This document shows positions 12,301-23,699 of a DNA stretch of 64,000 nt, one piece after another. Under the pieces are notes generated by a model. The model made no database searches. It was given only the letters and a program-made list of their open reading frames with translations, and was not told the DNA's origin. A program made the position numbers and the translations under genes. Every line of letters begins with the position of its first letter. Position 1 is the stretch's first letter. The stretch lies in the NCBI RefSeq assembly GCF_000003815.2, contig NC_049988.1, forward strand, positions 7,996,698-8,060,697. The letters are read 5' to 3'. This DNA is from Branchiostoma floridae (Eukaryota > Chordata > Leptocardii > Amphioxiformes > Branchiostomatidae).

Positions 12301-12724
12301 TGCCAAATGCTTATGTACTTCCTACTTCGTATTGAATTCTAATAGAACAACCTTCATATTCCAAGACGAAATACAAATGGGCATATGCCAACACAACTGT
12401 TCTGTTCAGATTTTGTCCACTCGATGATGTTCCCTAAGCAACTAAAATCAGATTTTTATGCCCCTTAACTTTATTACTGGAATATGGCGCACGACGTAAA
12501 AATGTGATTAAAGGACAGCCCAAAATGGTAAATGGATTTGACAATTTGGTTGTGAATATTTTTTTTTCTGGTACCTATGTTCGCTACTAAAATCATATTT
12601 TTATGATCCTTAATTTTATCACCATAATATTACGCACGATGTAAAAGTGTGGGACAACCAAAATGTTAAATGGACTTGGTTGGGCACATGTACGTATGCT
12701 TTTTTTCTAGTATTTATGCTTATG

Positions 12725-12885
12725 TGGCATCGTGTGGCGCAATCGGCAAGGTGTTTAACCCAGACCCAGAAGTAACGCGTTCAAAACCGCTGATTTGCCC
12801 CGATGTTGTGCCCTTGAGCTTGGGCCGTCCATCGGATAGGGAGGCCCCGTGTTTGAGGAGAGCCACAACTCGGGCATCCATCCAT
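12725..12885 (+). mobile_element. tRNA-derived SINE
   Basis: An A-box-like TGGCGCAATCGG (12735-12746) and a degenerate B-box GTTCAAAACC (12779-12788) have tRNA-like spacing. The body CCCTTGAGCTTGGGCCGTCC, then GGCCCCGTGTTTGAGGAGAGCCAC, resembles the body of the SINE at 26181. It ends in a CCAT microsatellite. Confidence 0.65.
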
Positions 12886-13055
12886 CCACCCGTCCGTCCA
12901 TCCTTCCGTCCGTCCGTCCATCCATCCATCCATCCATCCATCTAATTTATCTACTTGTATACATACTTTAAATGTACCCATCTGTTTATGTCTGTTTCCC
13001 TTTACCTATCTTTCTCCGTCTATCTGTCTATCCATCTCTCTCTCTCGTCAGCTAG
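12880..13055 (+). repeat. CCAT/CCGT then TCTA/TCTG tetranucleotide repeats
   Basis: Consecutive ATCC, GTCC and CATC units are followed by TCTATCTGTCTATCCATCTC. The repeat sits at the 3' end of the SINE. Confidence 0.9.
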
Positions 13056-13519
13056 TCTGTATACATGAAAGGTCAAAACGAAACATATTCATAGTCCGTT
13101 GCCTTATCTAGTATTCAGAACATCGCTCCCAGTGCATTGACATGTACCGGTACTTAAAATGGCTTGTTCCAACCTTGTACGTATAATTCGGACAGCCCTT
13201 GAGAGCCACGTGTCACATGTTTTCTCCGTAACACGACGCCGATTGAATGTTCAATCTCCTTGTCGTCTGGAGTCAATATAAGTTACGTTCAGGTAAAGTT
13301 GCCCGTAACGCGCCCATCTCTATTTCTGTAGCCCTTGGGCCACACATTTGTGCAAGCCACTACAGCAGGGGCTAGTCCACAGGACTAGTAGTTATGTGTG
13401 TTAAACACCTTACTTACACACTAGTAGCAATTATTGTAACTTATAGGGGCTACCTGGATCCAGCATTCAAGGTGTGAGTCTTAAGCCTCTGTTAAACTCT
13501 GCCGAACATGGCTTTTCGG

Positions 13520-13600
13520 CCTTCTCTGTGTCTGAATCTATATAGCTGACATAGCCGCCCTTCGGTGTATCACAGTCTGTATCGGGAGTAAGTCGTCTGT
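13520..13600 (-). repeat. short LINE family B remnant
   Basis: TCTATATAGCTGACATAGCC followed by GCCCTTCGGTGTATCACAG is a diverged copy of the terminal block seen at 1345 and 22440. Confidence 0.5.
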
Positions 13601-13889
13601 GGTCGGGAGTTGGTGGCAAAGTTGCCTACTAGCTATATAGTCTTTGAAAGTCATCTACATATTAAAAAACTGTGGATTTTTGAACGATCAAAGTCGAGTC
13701 GGGAAAAGTCCTATTCTACAGAGCAAAACTTGAGCGAAAACGGGGTTGATTTTCAGGCTGCCCACAACCCAGCGCAGACCGTCGCTTGGTTGTGGAGTGG
13801 TCGGGAGCAAAGTCGTGGGTAGGGGCCTATAGCTAGCTGGCCTCATGGAAGCGTTTGGCACGGTCGGTTCATAGTTTGTAGTCGTCTAG

Positions 13890-14466
13890 AATGAATCCAT
13901 CCAGGACATTAACAACAAAGGTGGATCCGCTAAAAACAAACTGAGGTCTTACAGACTGTTCAAGTCAACCTATAATGTAGAACAATACCTGGATATTGAC
14001 AATATTCGGCACAGGACGGCCGTCACAAAACTACGAATCAGTTGCCATAAATTACACATTGAAACCGGAAGACATAACCGCACTCCTCTAGAACAACGAA
14101 TATGTAGATACTGCAATCTAGATAAGTTAGAAGACGAACATCATTTTGTAGTAGAATGTAGTTTGTACAAGAAAGAGAGAGCTGAACTCTACAGACTAAT
14201 AGAACCAAGTTCACCCACTTCATAAATATAAGTAATATATACAAATCTATATTTATATATGAATCTAGACAAACCTTTACTTATAAAGCATATCTGTTCT
14301 TACATTTTCAATATCACAAAGAAACGAGAAGAAGCCGAATGTACGCAGTAGAATACGATTCTTGAGTAGTGTAGATTCATTGTATCATGTTGTATCGTTT
14401 GTTGTGACCTGTACTGAACCCAGTGGGTATGTATGTACAATAAAGGTCTTCATTCACATTCACATT
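13890..14466 (+). mobile_element. LINE 3' fragment (family A) with RT C-terminal zinc knuckle
   Basis: The frame reads NKLRSYRLFKS, then NIRHRTAVTKLRISCHKL and RICRYCNLDKLEDEHHFVVE, ending at a stop near 14223. The Cys-x2-Cys, acidic patch and His-Phe arrangement matches the zinc-knuckle tail of non-LTR ORF2 proteins. This copy is better preserved than the one at 1880. It ends with AATAAAGG and a CATTCA/CATT tail at 14440-14466. It is 5'-truncated. Confidence 0.8.
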
Positions 14467-14689
14467 AACCATATTTGTCCATTGTTAACCTCAAAGCAGA
14501 CGTAACGATGCCTGAAATGTCACTAGTCATTCAGGCGGAGAAAACACGAATCGGTATGACCCATGATTTTGTAATAGGAACATCGGTGCACGATGTAGTA
14601 GTATGATTTATACGTATTAACATCAAATCACGCAAACTTCACAAACTCGTTCTTTCTTGTTCTATGAAATTTAGTTCATTTAAGGCCCA

Positions 14690-15174
14690 TTTGGGTCACC
14701 CCGCTGTAGCCCACCGGCACAAAACATTTTTTCTTGTTGAACTGGTCCGGAAAAATGGACCTGAAAAAATCAGTAGATCGGATTTTTGACCGATTAGAAA
14801 ATGAACAGATTACTAGTATACCGGCACTACGACGGCAGGCGATCATGTGTTTTGGGGCTTACTGGTCCAAGAGAATAACATGAGCGAAGTAGAGGAGAGT
14901 TGATAGTCATTTGTGCCAAGTTCCTAGAGTCAAACTTGGTCTAACTGATTAATTAACACAGGCAGTTAGCGTTGTTTACATGGAGATAGGATACTAGTAC
15001 TCCACCGAACAGATTCACTTGTCGCGAAATGGACCATAGTTTTGAGTATCACCCTTTCACATGTTTTCACCAACAGATAGGTCCAGGTTCAGGTCCTGGC
15101 CTGATCTTGGACCAGATCATCTGGACCTGGACCGTACCTGTACCTGAATTTTCTGTACCGGTACCCATCCCAAT
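14690..15174 (-). mobile_element. hAT-like MITE, diverged copy of 41955-42360
   Basis: Read on the minus strand it shares the GGGTACCGGTACAGAAAATT end, the GGTCCAGGT blocks, GGACTAT-type and CGAAGTAGAG segments and the ..ACCGGTCCA..AAAAA end with the 41955 element. The left terminus is poorly defined and no target duplication is visible. Confidence 0.6.
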
Positions 15175-15189
15175 AAAACCTACGGTGCC

Positions 15190-15309
15190 ATAAGATAGTA
15201 TCAAAGCTGGCTAAGGAGTACTAGTATAGCTGGCCAAAGGGAATCAAACGGGCACATACACACCCCTAGGTCGGCTTCACTCCTCTGCTAGCTTTTGATA
15301 CTATCTTAT
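15190..15309. mobile_element. 120-bp foldback MITE
   Basis: ATAAGATAGTATCAAAGCTGG at the left pairs with the right end, minus strand ATAAGATAGTATCAAAAGCT, about 20 bp with few mismatches. A TA dinucleotide tract follows at the right. Confidence 0.7.
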
Positions 15310-16005
15310 ATATATATATATGCTACCGTGGAATCTGCTTGGAGATTACATCCCAAGCCTGTAGTGTATAGTGAGTGTTTGCTGTCGCAGATAATGGTGA
15401 AAGCTTGGATCGATCAAGAGAAAAATGGGGCTTTTTAAAGCATCTGTTAGGTCTTTACGTTCGTTGACATTTCAGGAACACCTAACAAGATGCCGGGAGC
15501 AGTGAAAAGGCAGGATGTACATGTTCTCGTGTTTGACACCGAGAAATCCGCTAATAATACAGGAATTAATGAGGGTAGTTTTCAATTATCTAGCAAACCT
15601 GAGATATGGCCCCATGGACAAGATTTCCAAAGGCAATACTAAATATCAAACGTAATAGTATGTAAATGTTGTCATGTTTTTCAACGTTTTCACCTTTTCC
15701 CCAGGAATCAAGTACTTACATGGTGGCATTTACAGGAATCATGTAAATATCTGGTTACTGGTAACTTAACAGCGCCACTTGGATGAATTAATTATGTATT
15801 TGGGATATATGAATTATTACTAGTACTATCGTCAGTCGCGCTCTCGTTGTGGCCGTGACGCAAATGTGATAATGTATGCAGCTCTTGAGTTTAGCAACAG
15901 CTCCCCGTAGGTGTTCAGGTAAGCCTAGAAGATCCACACAGAGCGCTAACCCGTACTCCCAGATGGTCCACATCTACAGTTGCTCTCGCTAAAGTGCCGA
16001 ACAGC
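15310..16005. other. intergenic, nothing recognised
   Basis: A 61-codon minus-strand ORF at 15788-15973 carries no motif. No repeat is evident. Confidence 0.4.
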
Positions 16006-16009
16006 TCAC

Positions 16010-17160
16010 GTACAGCGATCTGCGCAGCTCTCGTGATTCTTGTTGCCGAATATCTTTTAAAGGTATGGTCTTAACATGTTGCTCTTTTGAGGATGTATCA
16101 TTTCTTAACGTTTGTTACAGATGTCTTGCATTCTTAATCTTGTTAAAAACTAGCGATACTATTCATTGGATAGCTGCGCAGCGCTCGTGTTTTTGGTAAC
16201 CGAATATCTTTTGAAGGTGAGGTCTCAACATGTTGCTTTTTTGAGGATGTATTTCTTCAGTTTCTTACAGATGTCTTGCATTCATAATCTTAATCTAAAA
16301 ACTAGCGATACTATTCATTGGATAGCTGCGCAACGCTTGTGCTTCTAGTAACCGAATATCTTTTAAAGGTATGGTCTTGACATGTTGCTATTTTGAGGAT
16401 GTATTATTTCTCAACGTTTGTTACAGATGTCTTGCATTCATAATCTTTCTAAAAACTAGCGATGCTATTCATTGGATAGCTGCGCAACGCTTGTGCTTCT
16501 AGTAGCCGAATATCTTTTAAAGGTATGTTCTTGACATGTTGCTGTTTTGAGGATGTAATTCTTCAGTTTCTTACAGATGTCTTGCATTCATAATCTTAAT
16601 CTAAAAACTAGCGATACTATTCATTGGATAGCTGCGCAACGCTTGTGCTTCTAGTAACCGAATATCTTTTAAAGGTATGGTCTTGACATGTTGCTCTTTT
16701 GAGGATGTATCATTTCTTAACGTTTGTTACAGATGTCTTGCATTCATAATCTTAATCTAAAAACTAGCTTTACTATTCATTGGATAGCTACACAACGCTC
16801 GTGTTTCTGGTAAACGAGTATCTTTTGAAGGTAAGGTCTCAACATGTTGCTTTTTTGGTGATGTAATTCTTTTTTGGTTTGTTACTGATGCATTGCATTG
16901 AATTTTGGCAAAACCTTGGTAAACTCTAGCGGTAGTGTCTATCGGCCTGCTACAGCAACGCTTGTGCTTCTAGTAGCCGAATATCTTTTAAAGGTATGGT
17001 CTCAACATGGACCTGTTTTGAGGATGTAGTTCTTTTTAGTTTGTTACAGATGTGTTGCAATTTAATTTTAAAATATTGGTAAACTCTAGCGGTAGTGTCT
17101 ATCGGCTAGCTGCGCAGTGGCTGTGATTCTTGCCGCCGAAGACGGTTTAAATGTAAGATT
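16010..17160 (+). repeat. tandem array, 8 units of about 155 bp, exon-like units
   Basis: The word CCGAATATCTTTTAAAGGTA or a close variant recurs at 16046, 16200, 16352, 16506, 16658, 16814, 16977 and 17136, giving periods of 152-163 bp. Each unit contains TTTCTTACAG or TTTGTTACAG followed by ATGTCTTGCATTC, about 95 bp of sequence, then TTTTAAAG followed by GTATGG. These look like a splice acceptor and donor. The segment between them contains stop codons, so it is not evidently coding. Middle units are most alike; edge units are more diverged. Confidence 0.9.
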
Positions 17161-17644
17161 TAACATATTTTATAGACTTTTGTCTTTTCAATTTTGTATA
17201 GACCTGCTTTTTCCCCGGCAATTTTATTAACATGACTTTTAGCAATGGCCTAATTCAATGCATTTGTCTGAACCTAGAAAATTCCTTAATCCATTGCATT
17301 TTTCAAAACAGTAAAAATAAAGGCTGCAGCTTAGCCAGTAAGATAGTATCGGTCGTTCTGATGTTGTCAAGTCTCGAACGTCTTTTTTCATACGTTGTAA
17401 ATTTTCCGAAATATGTGGTTCTCCAACGAAACAGCGCGAACTGAAAAATAGTGTACCTGGTTGGTTAGCGTTTGTGTAAAACATTGTCCATGTTCTATAT
17501 CAGAAATATGAATGTGATTTTCATTCCCGTTTATTGATTTAAAGATCTGGAAAAGGTTTGTCCTATCGGTAGAAATTCTAAATCCACCAATTGGTGGTAC
17601 TAGACGATTCTTTGGAAGGGTCTTCAAAGGTGAGTGTATTCTAG

Positions 17645-17675
17645 ACTCCCCCCCCCCCCCCAACCACACTTACGC

Positions 17676-17712
<37 letters not shown>
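17645..17712. repeat. poly-C tract and (TA)n microsatellite
   Basis: A run of 14 or so C is followed by about 15 TA units. Confidence 0.95.
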
Positions 17713-17713
<1 letters not shown>

Positions 17714-18079
17714 ACGTGACCTCCTTGGGTTTATGTTCCCCCTCTGACCGACCAACTTCTCTGCTAGCAAAACTCCACTGGGAAATTATTCTACCTATAA
17801 TAGCCAGCTTAGTCTGGTACAGACGAAACATTTACGATCTTTCCCCGACCTTGCCCCCGACCATTAGCCAACCAAGGTTAATCATTGGTGGTTGGTTGGT
17901 TGGTTGGTTGGGAGCAGGCTGGCCAGTTTCAGGCCATGCCAATCTTTGCGACGATCATGTCCCACCCATTCCATAACGAATGCACGACCTACTCCTAACC
18001 GAATGCCTTCAAATCTACGCCCAACTATACCGACCTCTATTCGCAGACTGCCGACTGAATACCAACTGACACTAGACGA

Positions 18080-18690
18080 ACGGACCTAATATGTAGACGT
18101 ATGCTGACGGATTACAATTTGCAACACCTGACGGATGCTGACGTATGTTGACAAATGCTGACGGATCCCAAAAACCATCACGGATCCCAAAAAATGACGA
18201 ATCCCACTTACATCCGCAACGCATTCGTAGGTATCCGTAACTCACGGTGGATGCAAACACGGAACCCGTATACTTACGTGCTTCGTGACGGATGCTAACA
18301 CTGCATCCGTATGGATACTTCCTAAATTACGGACCCTATACACATACGTAACGCATTCGTTGGTATCTATAAGTCACTAACGGATTTAAACATTGCATTC
18401 GTATGAATACTTTACTTTTAACGTAAACAAAAGCATACGCGGTCAGGATTATTGTTTATCAGCAAAAACTGTTCAGATGCAGACGTATACGAATTCGCAA
18501 CATCCTGACGGATGTTAACGGATCCCCAAGATTACCAAAAGTCACGGATCACATACACAGCCGTAACGCATTTGTTGGCATCCGTGAATCGCTGTGAATG
18601 CAAACACGGAATTCGTGTGCTTACGTAATTGGCGGATGCTAAAACAGCATCCGAAGGATACTTACTTTTATGTATGCGTGGCTATAGCTA
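18080..18690. repeat. diverged tandem repeats rich in CGGATGC/GCATCCG
   Basis: Three units near 18205, 18345 and 18555 share GTAACGCATTCGTTGGTATC and then CACGGAA..CGT..GCTTACGT. Short direct and inverted copies of GACGGATGCTGACG precede them. No coding potential is apparent. Confidence 0.7.
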
Positions 18691-18868
18691 GCACTCTTGT
18701 TTTTGAGCATATATTTTATTTTTCAGATTGGTCATATCTTTCCCCCTTTTTGTACCTCGGACACCACAGTTTGTGATGTCAATACAAGTGAGACAATCCA
18801 CGTTACGCTAGATACCAGGATACTCGGATTCGTAAGGATGCGAAATGTTTTTTTTTCTGCATTCGTGG

Positions 18869-18951
18869 CAAGATTACCAACAATGCACTGCTCCAGTGGA
18901 TTGCTCCAGTGGAGGGGATTCCATTGGAGCAGTGCATTGTTGGTAATCTTG
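18869..18951. repeat. 32-bp-arm hairpin
   Basis: CAAGATTACCAACAATGCAC and the next 12 bases (18869-18900) pair with 18920-18951 with a single mismatch across a 19-base loop. The loop repeats TGCTCCAGTGGA from the left arm. Confidence 0.9.
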
Positions 18952-19192
18952 GGATATCTTAAATATGCGACTCTGTATTTTTTTGCATCCGTACATTGGG
19001 GCGGTGTATTGTGGGTAACCTAATCGTTGTCTATCTGACCAATCAGACTGCACATCAGTCAGTTTGAAAATAAAGCGGAGATAGTCAACGTTGTCCGTGA
19101 GGACCGCAATCTTATTGTACCTCAAATTTGAGTTTTGGAACGTTGAACTCGGGATATGGATTTGTACACACGTGTGTGAACTTCTGTAGTAG

Positions 19193-20054
19193 GGTGATGT
19201 TGAGGCGGTGACCAAACTCAAGTGGCAGTCGACGGACGGGACGGCGATCGAGGGACTGAAACAACCAGCCCTGTTTTGTAGTTCGGCGTCCTGGGGCTAT
19301 TTTACATCACTGTCCTGCGGATCTCACGGCGAGGTATGTTTTATACAATGATTGTTTCCAAACAATACCCGCTTTGAATTCGTCTTTGTGACTACATTCC
19401 TTGTTGGCTAGTAAAATTTAGTTAGTAGCGCTTTTGGTATGCTTGGGCTGAACAGAAACTTATCAGAAAACGACATAACGGAGCCTTACAAAACACAAGT
19501 CACAAGCATGATACTTGCTGAGTAACTGTTGACTTATTTGGGAAAAATTTGAATCATCATCAAAACAGTACTTGTATACACATATGTTTGTCTCAAGCCT
19601 GGTATTTATTCGCATAGGAACATTCTGTTCCAACGGTGTTTACGTGTTTGTTTATATGCGACGTCTCGTACACAATGCAAAGTCCGGCCGGGGAAGCAGA
19701 TCACACCTTGTCACTAATTATGCAACGCTAGACTGTTTCTGCCGCGCCCTCCCGGGGGACTTTTTTGGTATGATAATGCGGAATGTAACGGTGATAATGG
19801 CGATACCACAATCAGATGCATTTGTTCCTGTTGTATAACAAGCCATTCACCATTTCTTTTCATATACACCCTAATTACTTTGATGGACGCATCCATCAAA
19901 CATGGATGCTTTAGCTATCTCAAAATTTGATGGGATTATTCTTTCTCTTTTTCAGAAGGCGGGTCGACATTCTCTGGCCGTGTCAACAGCTGGGAGAACA
20001 CTGGACTACAGGAAGGGCACAGAAGGAATTGAGCTGGGAGGGATCAGGGCGTAA
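19193..20054 (+). CDS. 3' part of an unrecognised gene (two coding exons)
   Basis: Exon 19193-19333 (preceded by TTCTGTAGTAG, followed by GTATGT) reads GDVEAVTKLKWQSTDG, then IEGLKQPALFCSSASWGYF and TSLSCGSHGE. Exon 19956-20054 (preceded by CTTTCTCTTTTTCAG) continues in the same phase as KAGRHSLAVSTAGRTLDYR and ends GIELGGIRA at a TAA at 20052-20054. Both junctions are phase 0, so 79 codons stay open across the join. Composition is protein-like, with two Cys in the first exon. I do not recognise the family. In-frame stops precede 19193, so earlier exons must lie upstream or the locus is a gene fragment. An AATAAA lies 600 bases past the stop. Confidence 0.5.
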
Positions 20055-20675
20055 CTAGCCTGAAAAGAAGCGAAGCACTGTCACTAGTAGAAAGGAGACT
20101 TTGTGCTGTTGCGAGAAGCTGTACTACATACTGATACTATAAGTCATGTTAGTTGTACTTTACAAGCTGGATTCACTATCTGTATCCTGTAGCCGGATGT
20201 GGAAATTCCTTAGAGTTGGACATCGCGAAGACTTTGATTTGTAATAGAAACAGATATTCGTAGAAGCAAGATTAACCACAGACTCCCATGTCAGCTTTAC
20301 ATAAAAGTCAAATTGTATTCACGTTTGATCCTATATTCTATTTGGAAGTATAAGAAGTCATGTGATATTGGCGGTTAAAGGATTCAACTTTCCCTTAACA
20401 TTATTAGATAACAGGGACTCTCTGTACATACCTGGTATAACCCATTCTTGTTGCAATATTGTATCTGTATACATATCATGTGGCAGACAGGATTCGGCCT
20501 CGATGACATTACGTCGTTTAGTTCTTCTCAGGACTGGTTTAGAATAAGATTATTCTGTGCATTCTTTTCTATTTCAAATCGTGTTAGACTTTTATAAGGA
20601 AGTAATTGGGCACACATGATATTGTGATTTGTCAAATGTGCGGAAAATTCAATAAAGTGACTTTGTATCTGCAGA
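20055..20675 (+). other. probable 3' UTR of the 19193-20054 gene
   Basis: No further frame continues past the TAA. The stretch lacks repeats until the tandem array near 20690 and contains one AATAAA. Confidence 0.45.
20651..20656 (+). terminator. poly(A) signal AATAAA
   Basis: Canonical hexamer 600 bases after the TAA at 20052-20054. Confidence 0.5.
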
Positions 20676-20689
20676 AAATCCCGTTTTGG

Positions 20690-21040
20690 ATTCTTTATGA
20701 TCTGATCATACGAAGAAATCCCTAAAAAAACGACTTCGCATCCGCGGCAAATGCCGCATTGGGATTTCTTAGGATCCGACCATGACAAATATACGAGGAA
20801 AATCCTATAAAAACGACTTCGCATCCGTGGCAAAGGCCGTTTTGGGACCCGTTCATTCCAGGTATTCGAAGAAATCCTTTGAAAAACGACTTCGCATCCG
20901 AGGGAAATACCGTTTGGGGATTCTTTGCGATCCGATCATTCCAGGTATTCAAAGAAATCCCTAAAAAAAACGACTTCGCATCCGTGGAAAATCCCATTTT
21001 GGGATATGTTTGAGTCTTTTCATTCCGGATCCCAAAAATC
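20690..21040 (+). repeat. tandem array, four units of 73-84 bp
   Basis: CGACTTCGCATCCG recurs at 20731, 20814, 20887 and 20971. The spacer carries GATCCGATCATTCCAGGTAT-type sequence and GAAATCC. The GCATCCG word is also abundant in the 18080-18690 block, so the two arrays may be related. Confidence 0.85.
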
Positions 21041-21499
21041 CAAATTTCGGATATTTTAGGGATCCAATTTGAATCCGTTTGCATTCGCTAGCATTTGTTA
21101 CAAATACGCAAATATCCCTGCTCGAATATGGCTACATCCGATACCCTTTCCCCCAGTGTGAATGCCTGCCAACCCTCTCACGAACTAAAATGAAAAAAAA
21201 AAACAGCGTTCTTTAAAACGGCGGCCATTCTCATTTTCAATAAACATGGTGCATACATCTATGTTTTAGATATCACTGAGAGATCAAATTGGGGCGCGGC
21301 CATCGCTAGCTTCAGTACGACTTCTATGTTTTTTGTGTGTTTTTGGTTGTGTGACGGTTGTGTGAAGGTCGGGGGTAGTTGGCACACGTTCTGGTTAACC
21401 GGTTGTAGACATCCCGTAAACTCCCGACTGTTTCAAACATGTGTCCAACCGTCTTCCAACCGTAGTTAGGGTAAGGTTGGGAATGTTTGGGAATGGGAA

Positions 21500-21710
21500 G
21501 CTACGTGTAATGGGGGGCACTACCAGATATTGGCTATGTGCGAGTTCAAGTTACCAGTTATGCACTATATATGTATGGGTTTACCAGCTACATTTTAGTA
21601 TCCAATGACTATGTGTGGGCTTACTAGTTAGTTATCTACTATGTGTGGCTTTACTAGACATCCGCCACGTGTGGGTTTATCAATTCTGCACTATTTGCTG
21701 GTTTATGCTC
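21500..21710 (+). repeat. weak tandem repeats of CTATGTGTGGGTTTAC
   Basis: Five diverged copies of TATGTGTGGGTTTACCAGTTA occur at irregular 27-48 bp spacing. Confidence 0.5.
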
Positions 21711-21935
21711 AGACCTCCTGTTAAATAGACGGCGATCGTTGAGTGAGCATACAGCAATTTACATTGGATTTCTGTTTGATTTCATAATTGGGCTATGATG
21801 TGCATCATGTAGAAGTATGATTAAAAAAAAAAGAAAACACCCCAAACGTAAAAAAATCTATATCTATGATATTCGTTGGGCAATTTTTGTTTTGTTTTTT
21901 CTGTCGGCATCCTTTGGCAATAGCGGACAAGCATT

Positions 21936-22019
21936 CGGTACCGTAGCCTGGATACCATACCCGTGCACGATAGATACTTGAGATCGGGCTGGGGTTTGGT
22001 AACCAGGCTATCGGTACCG
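21936..22019. repeat. short foldback, 22-bp arms
   Basis: CGGTACCGTAGCCTGGATACC at 21936 pairs with CGGTACCGATAGCCTGGTTACC read on the minus strand ending at 21998. Confidence 0.6.
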
Positions 22020-22429
22020 CAGCTTGTGATGAAAATTGTTTCTAGAGCATATGGTATCCTTGTCTTGGTAAAAAGGCCACCAATCAGTTTTAATGCAACC
22101 GATGGAATTTCATCCAACTGTAGTGCGTTAAGTGATTTTTTTTAAACGTTCTTAGACATTCTAAAGCATTCACGGATCACGGAGCAATTGGAACTGCAAA
22201 CAAGACTTAGTGGACCTCTTGATAATTTTCCTGCTTAGCCTTGTTTTGCGAACACACACCAAGACAGACAAACAAACACGCACACAGATTGGTTACAATA
22301 CCTCCATTCTCAAAGGGTTGATGAAACGTGTTTAAAATCCATTCGCTTGAGGCATGACTTGGTGGTGTGGTGGTGTGAAGAGAAATTTTTGCCCATGCCA
22401 AAATTTGCCCAAGCACTGCTTGGGGGTTT

Positions 22430-22870
22430 CTGTATCTGTATCTGTATCTATATAGCCGGTATAATCGCCGTTCGGCGCAACACACCAGCTTCGCAGGCAT
22501 ACGGCGCGGCAGCAGCTGGTTATATTACACCGAACAACCTGTCACACCTAACTTTAGCACATCTATCTGCAAGCGTTCTTTAAAGCTATCCAGAGAAGAT
22601 GCCCCTACTGTGCTTGGTGATAACAAATTCCACTCTACGATAGTTCTGGGAAAATACGAATTTTTGAACACATCAATCCTAGCCTAGGTTGGTAACTCTG
22701 GTACTTGAAGTCATGGCTGTTTCTTGTTCTTTTTTGAGCTGGTATGATATAATCATATAATTATCAGTCGGCACGTCCACCAGCTTATTGGTCATTTTGT
22801 ACATCATGCAAATTCTGGACATTTTCCTCCTGTCTTCAAGTGATGCCCACTGCAGATTTGTTTTCATTTT
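22430..22870 (-). mobile_element. LINE 3' fragment (CR1/L2-like, family B)
   Basis: The minus strand encodes LQWASLEDRRKMSRICMMYK, then a LVDVP block, and in a second frame IRIFPRTIVEWNLL followed by SLDSFKERLQ. The order SLE-RR-R--MMYK, then RTIxEWNxL, then SxDSFKxRL is the conserved tail of CR1/L2 reverse transcriptases. The 3' end runs into TACAGATACAGATACAGAAA, a LINE tail microsatellite. It is frameshifted and 5'-truncated. Confidence 0.85.
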
Positions 22871-22974
22871 GGTAACACTAGGTTTCCTGTATACCTGAGG
22901 GGAAAGAACTTTGCGTCACACACATGCATATGGGGTCGTGATAAGGTTTAAGCTAACGTCTCAACGGATTTTGT

Positions 22975-23100
22975 AAAGGCCAACTTTAACCCGAACAGTC
23001 ACCGTAACCCTATCCCTGTCTATCCCTAACCCAACTCTATCCCCAATCCCAATGAGATTATGTATAGCCTCCTTGCTAATCCTAACCATACTCCATGAAA
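22975..23100 (-). repeat. degenerate telomere-like CCCTAA repeats
   Basis: The words GTAACCCTATCCCTGTCTATC, CCCTAACCCAACTCTATCCCC and CTAATCCTAACC lie in a row. They resemble decayed (CCCTAA)n. A complementary-strand block occurs at 40617-40690. Confidence 0.55.
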
Positions 23101-23587
23101 ACGCACTACCCTACGGAGCAAAGACCTGGCGGACCGGAAATTTGCAATTTTCAGCAGATCTACCAGTGCAGTGTCCACGGGCCAAACAGTATCCAGTCGG
23201 CCACCGACCAGATGCTGCCTTGCCATCGCTTACGCCGGCAGATCTGTTTTCATTGCAGTATAGGCCACATTGCTTAGATCTCCTGAATTTACCGTTAAGC
23301 GTTACAGCGCTCCCTGAATTCACCGTTAAGTGTTACCAAGACCCCCCCATTCGGACCCTCTTATATGAATGCCATCCTCTCGGAGCCCAACTGATACGTG
23401 CTTGCGAATAAAAAAGTTGGTCCCAAAACGTTTTTATTATGAAATCTAAGTATTCACGAAGGTTGGACGTATGACTGAACAAACAGAATATGGTATACCG
23501 AACAACAGATTATTCAGTTTTGTTCTTTCTCATCTTCTTTAACATTAATATTGGAATATTCTATGACATTAGTATACGTTTTCTGAT

Positions 23588-23607
23588 ATATATATTTATA
23601 TATATAT

Positions 23608-23641
<34 letters not shown>

Positions 23642-23642
23642 T
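23588..23642. repeat. (TA)n/(CA)n microsatellite
   Basis: TATATATATA, then CACACACACA, then TATATATATA. Confidence 0.95.
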
Positions 23643-23699
23643 AGTTTTTACTATGAGTGGCATATGTTGACCTTCGCCGAGAAGGTTATATTTTGAGTA

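Noticed and set aside
23052-23411. 119-codon plus-strand ORF with a signal-like start
   Set aside because: It begins in telomere-like repeat sequence and overlaps ORFs in two other frames; no splice signals or motifs are present.
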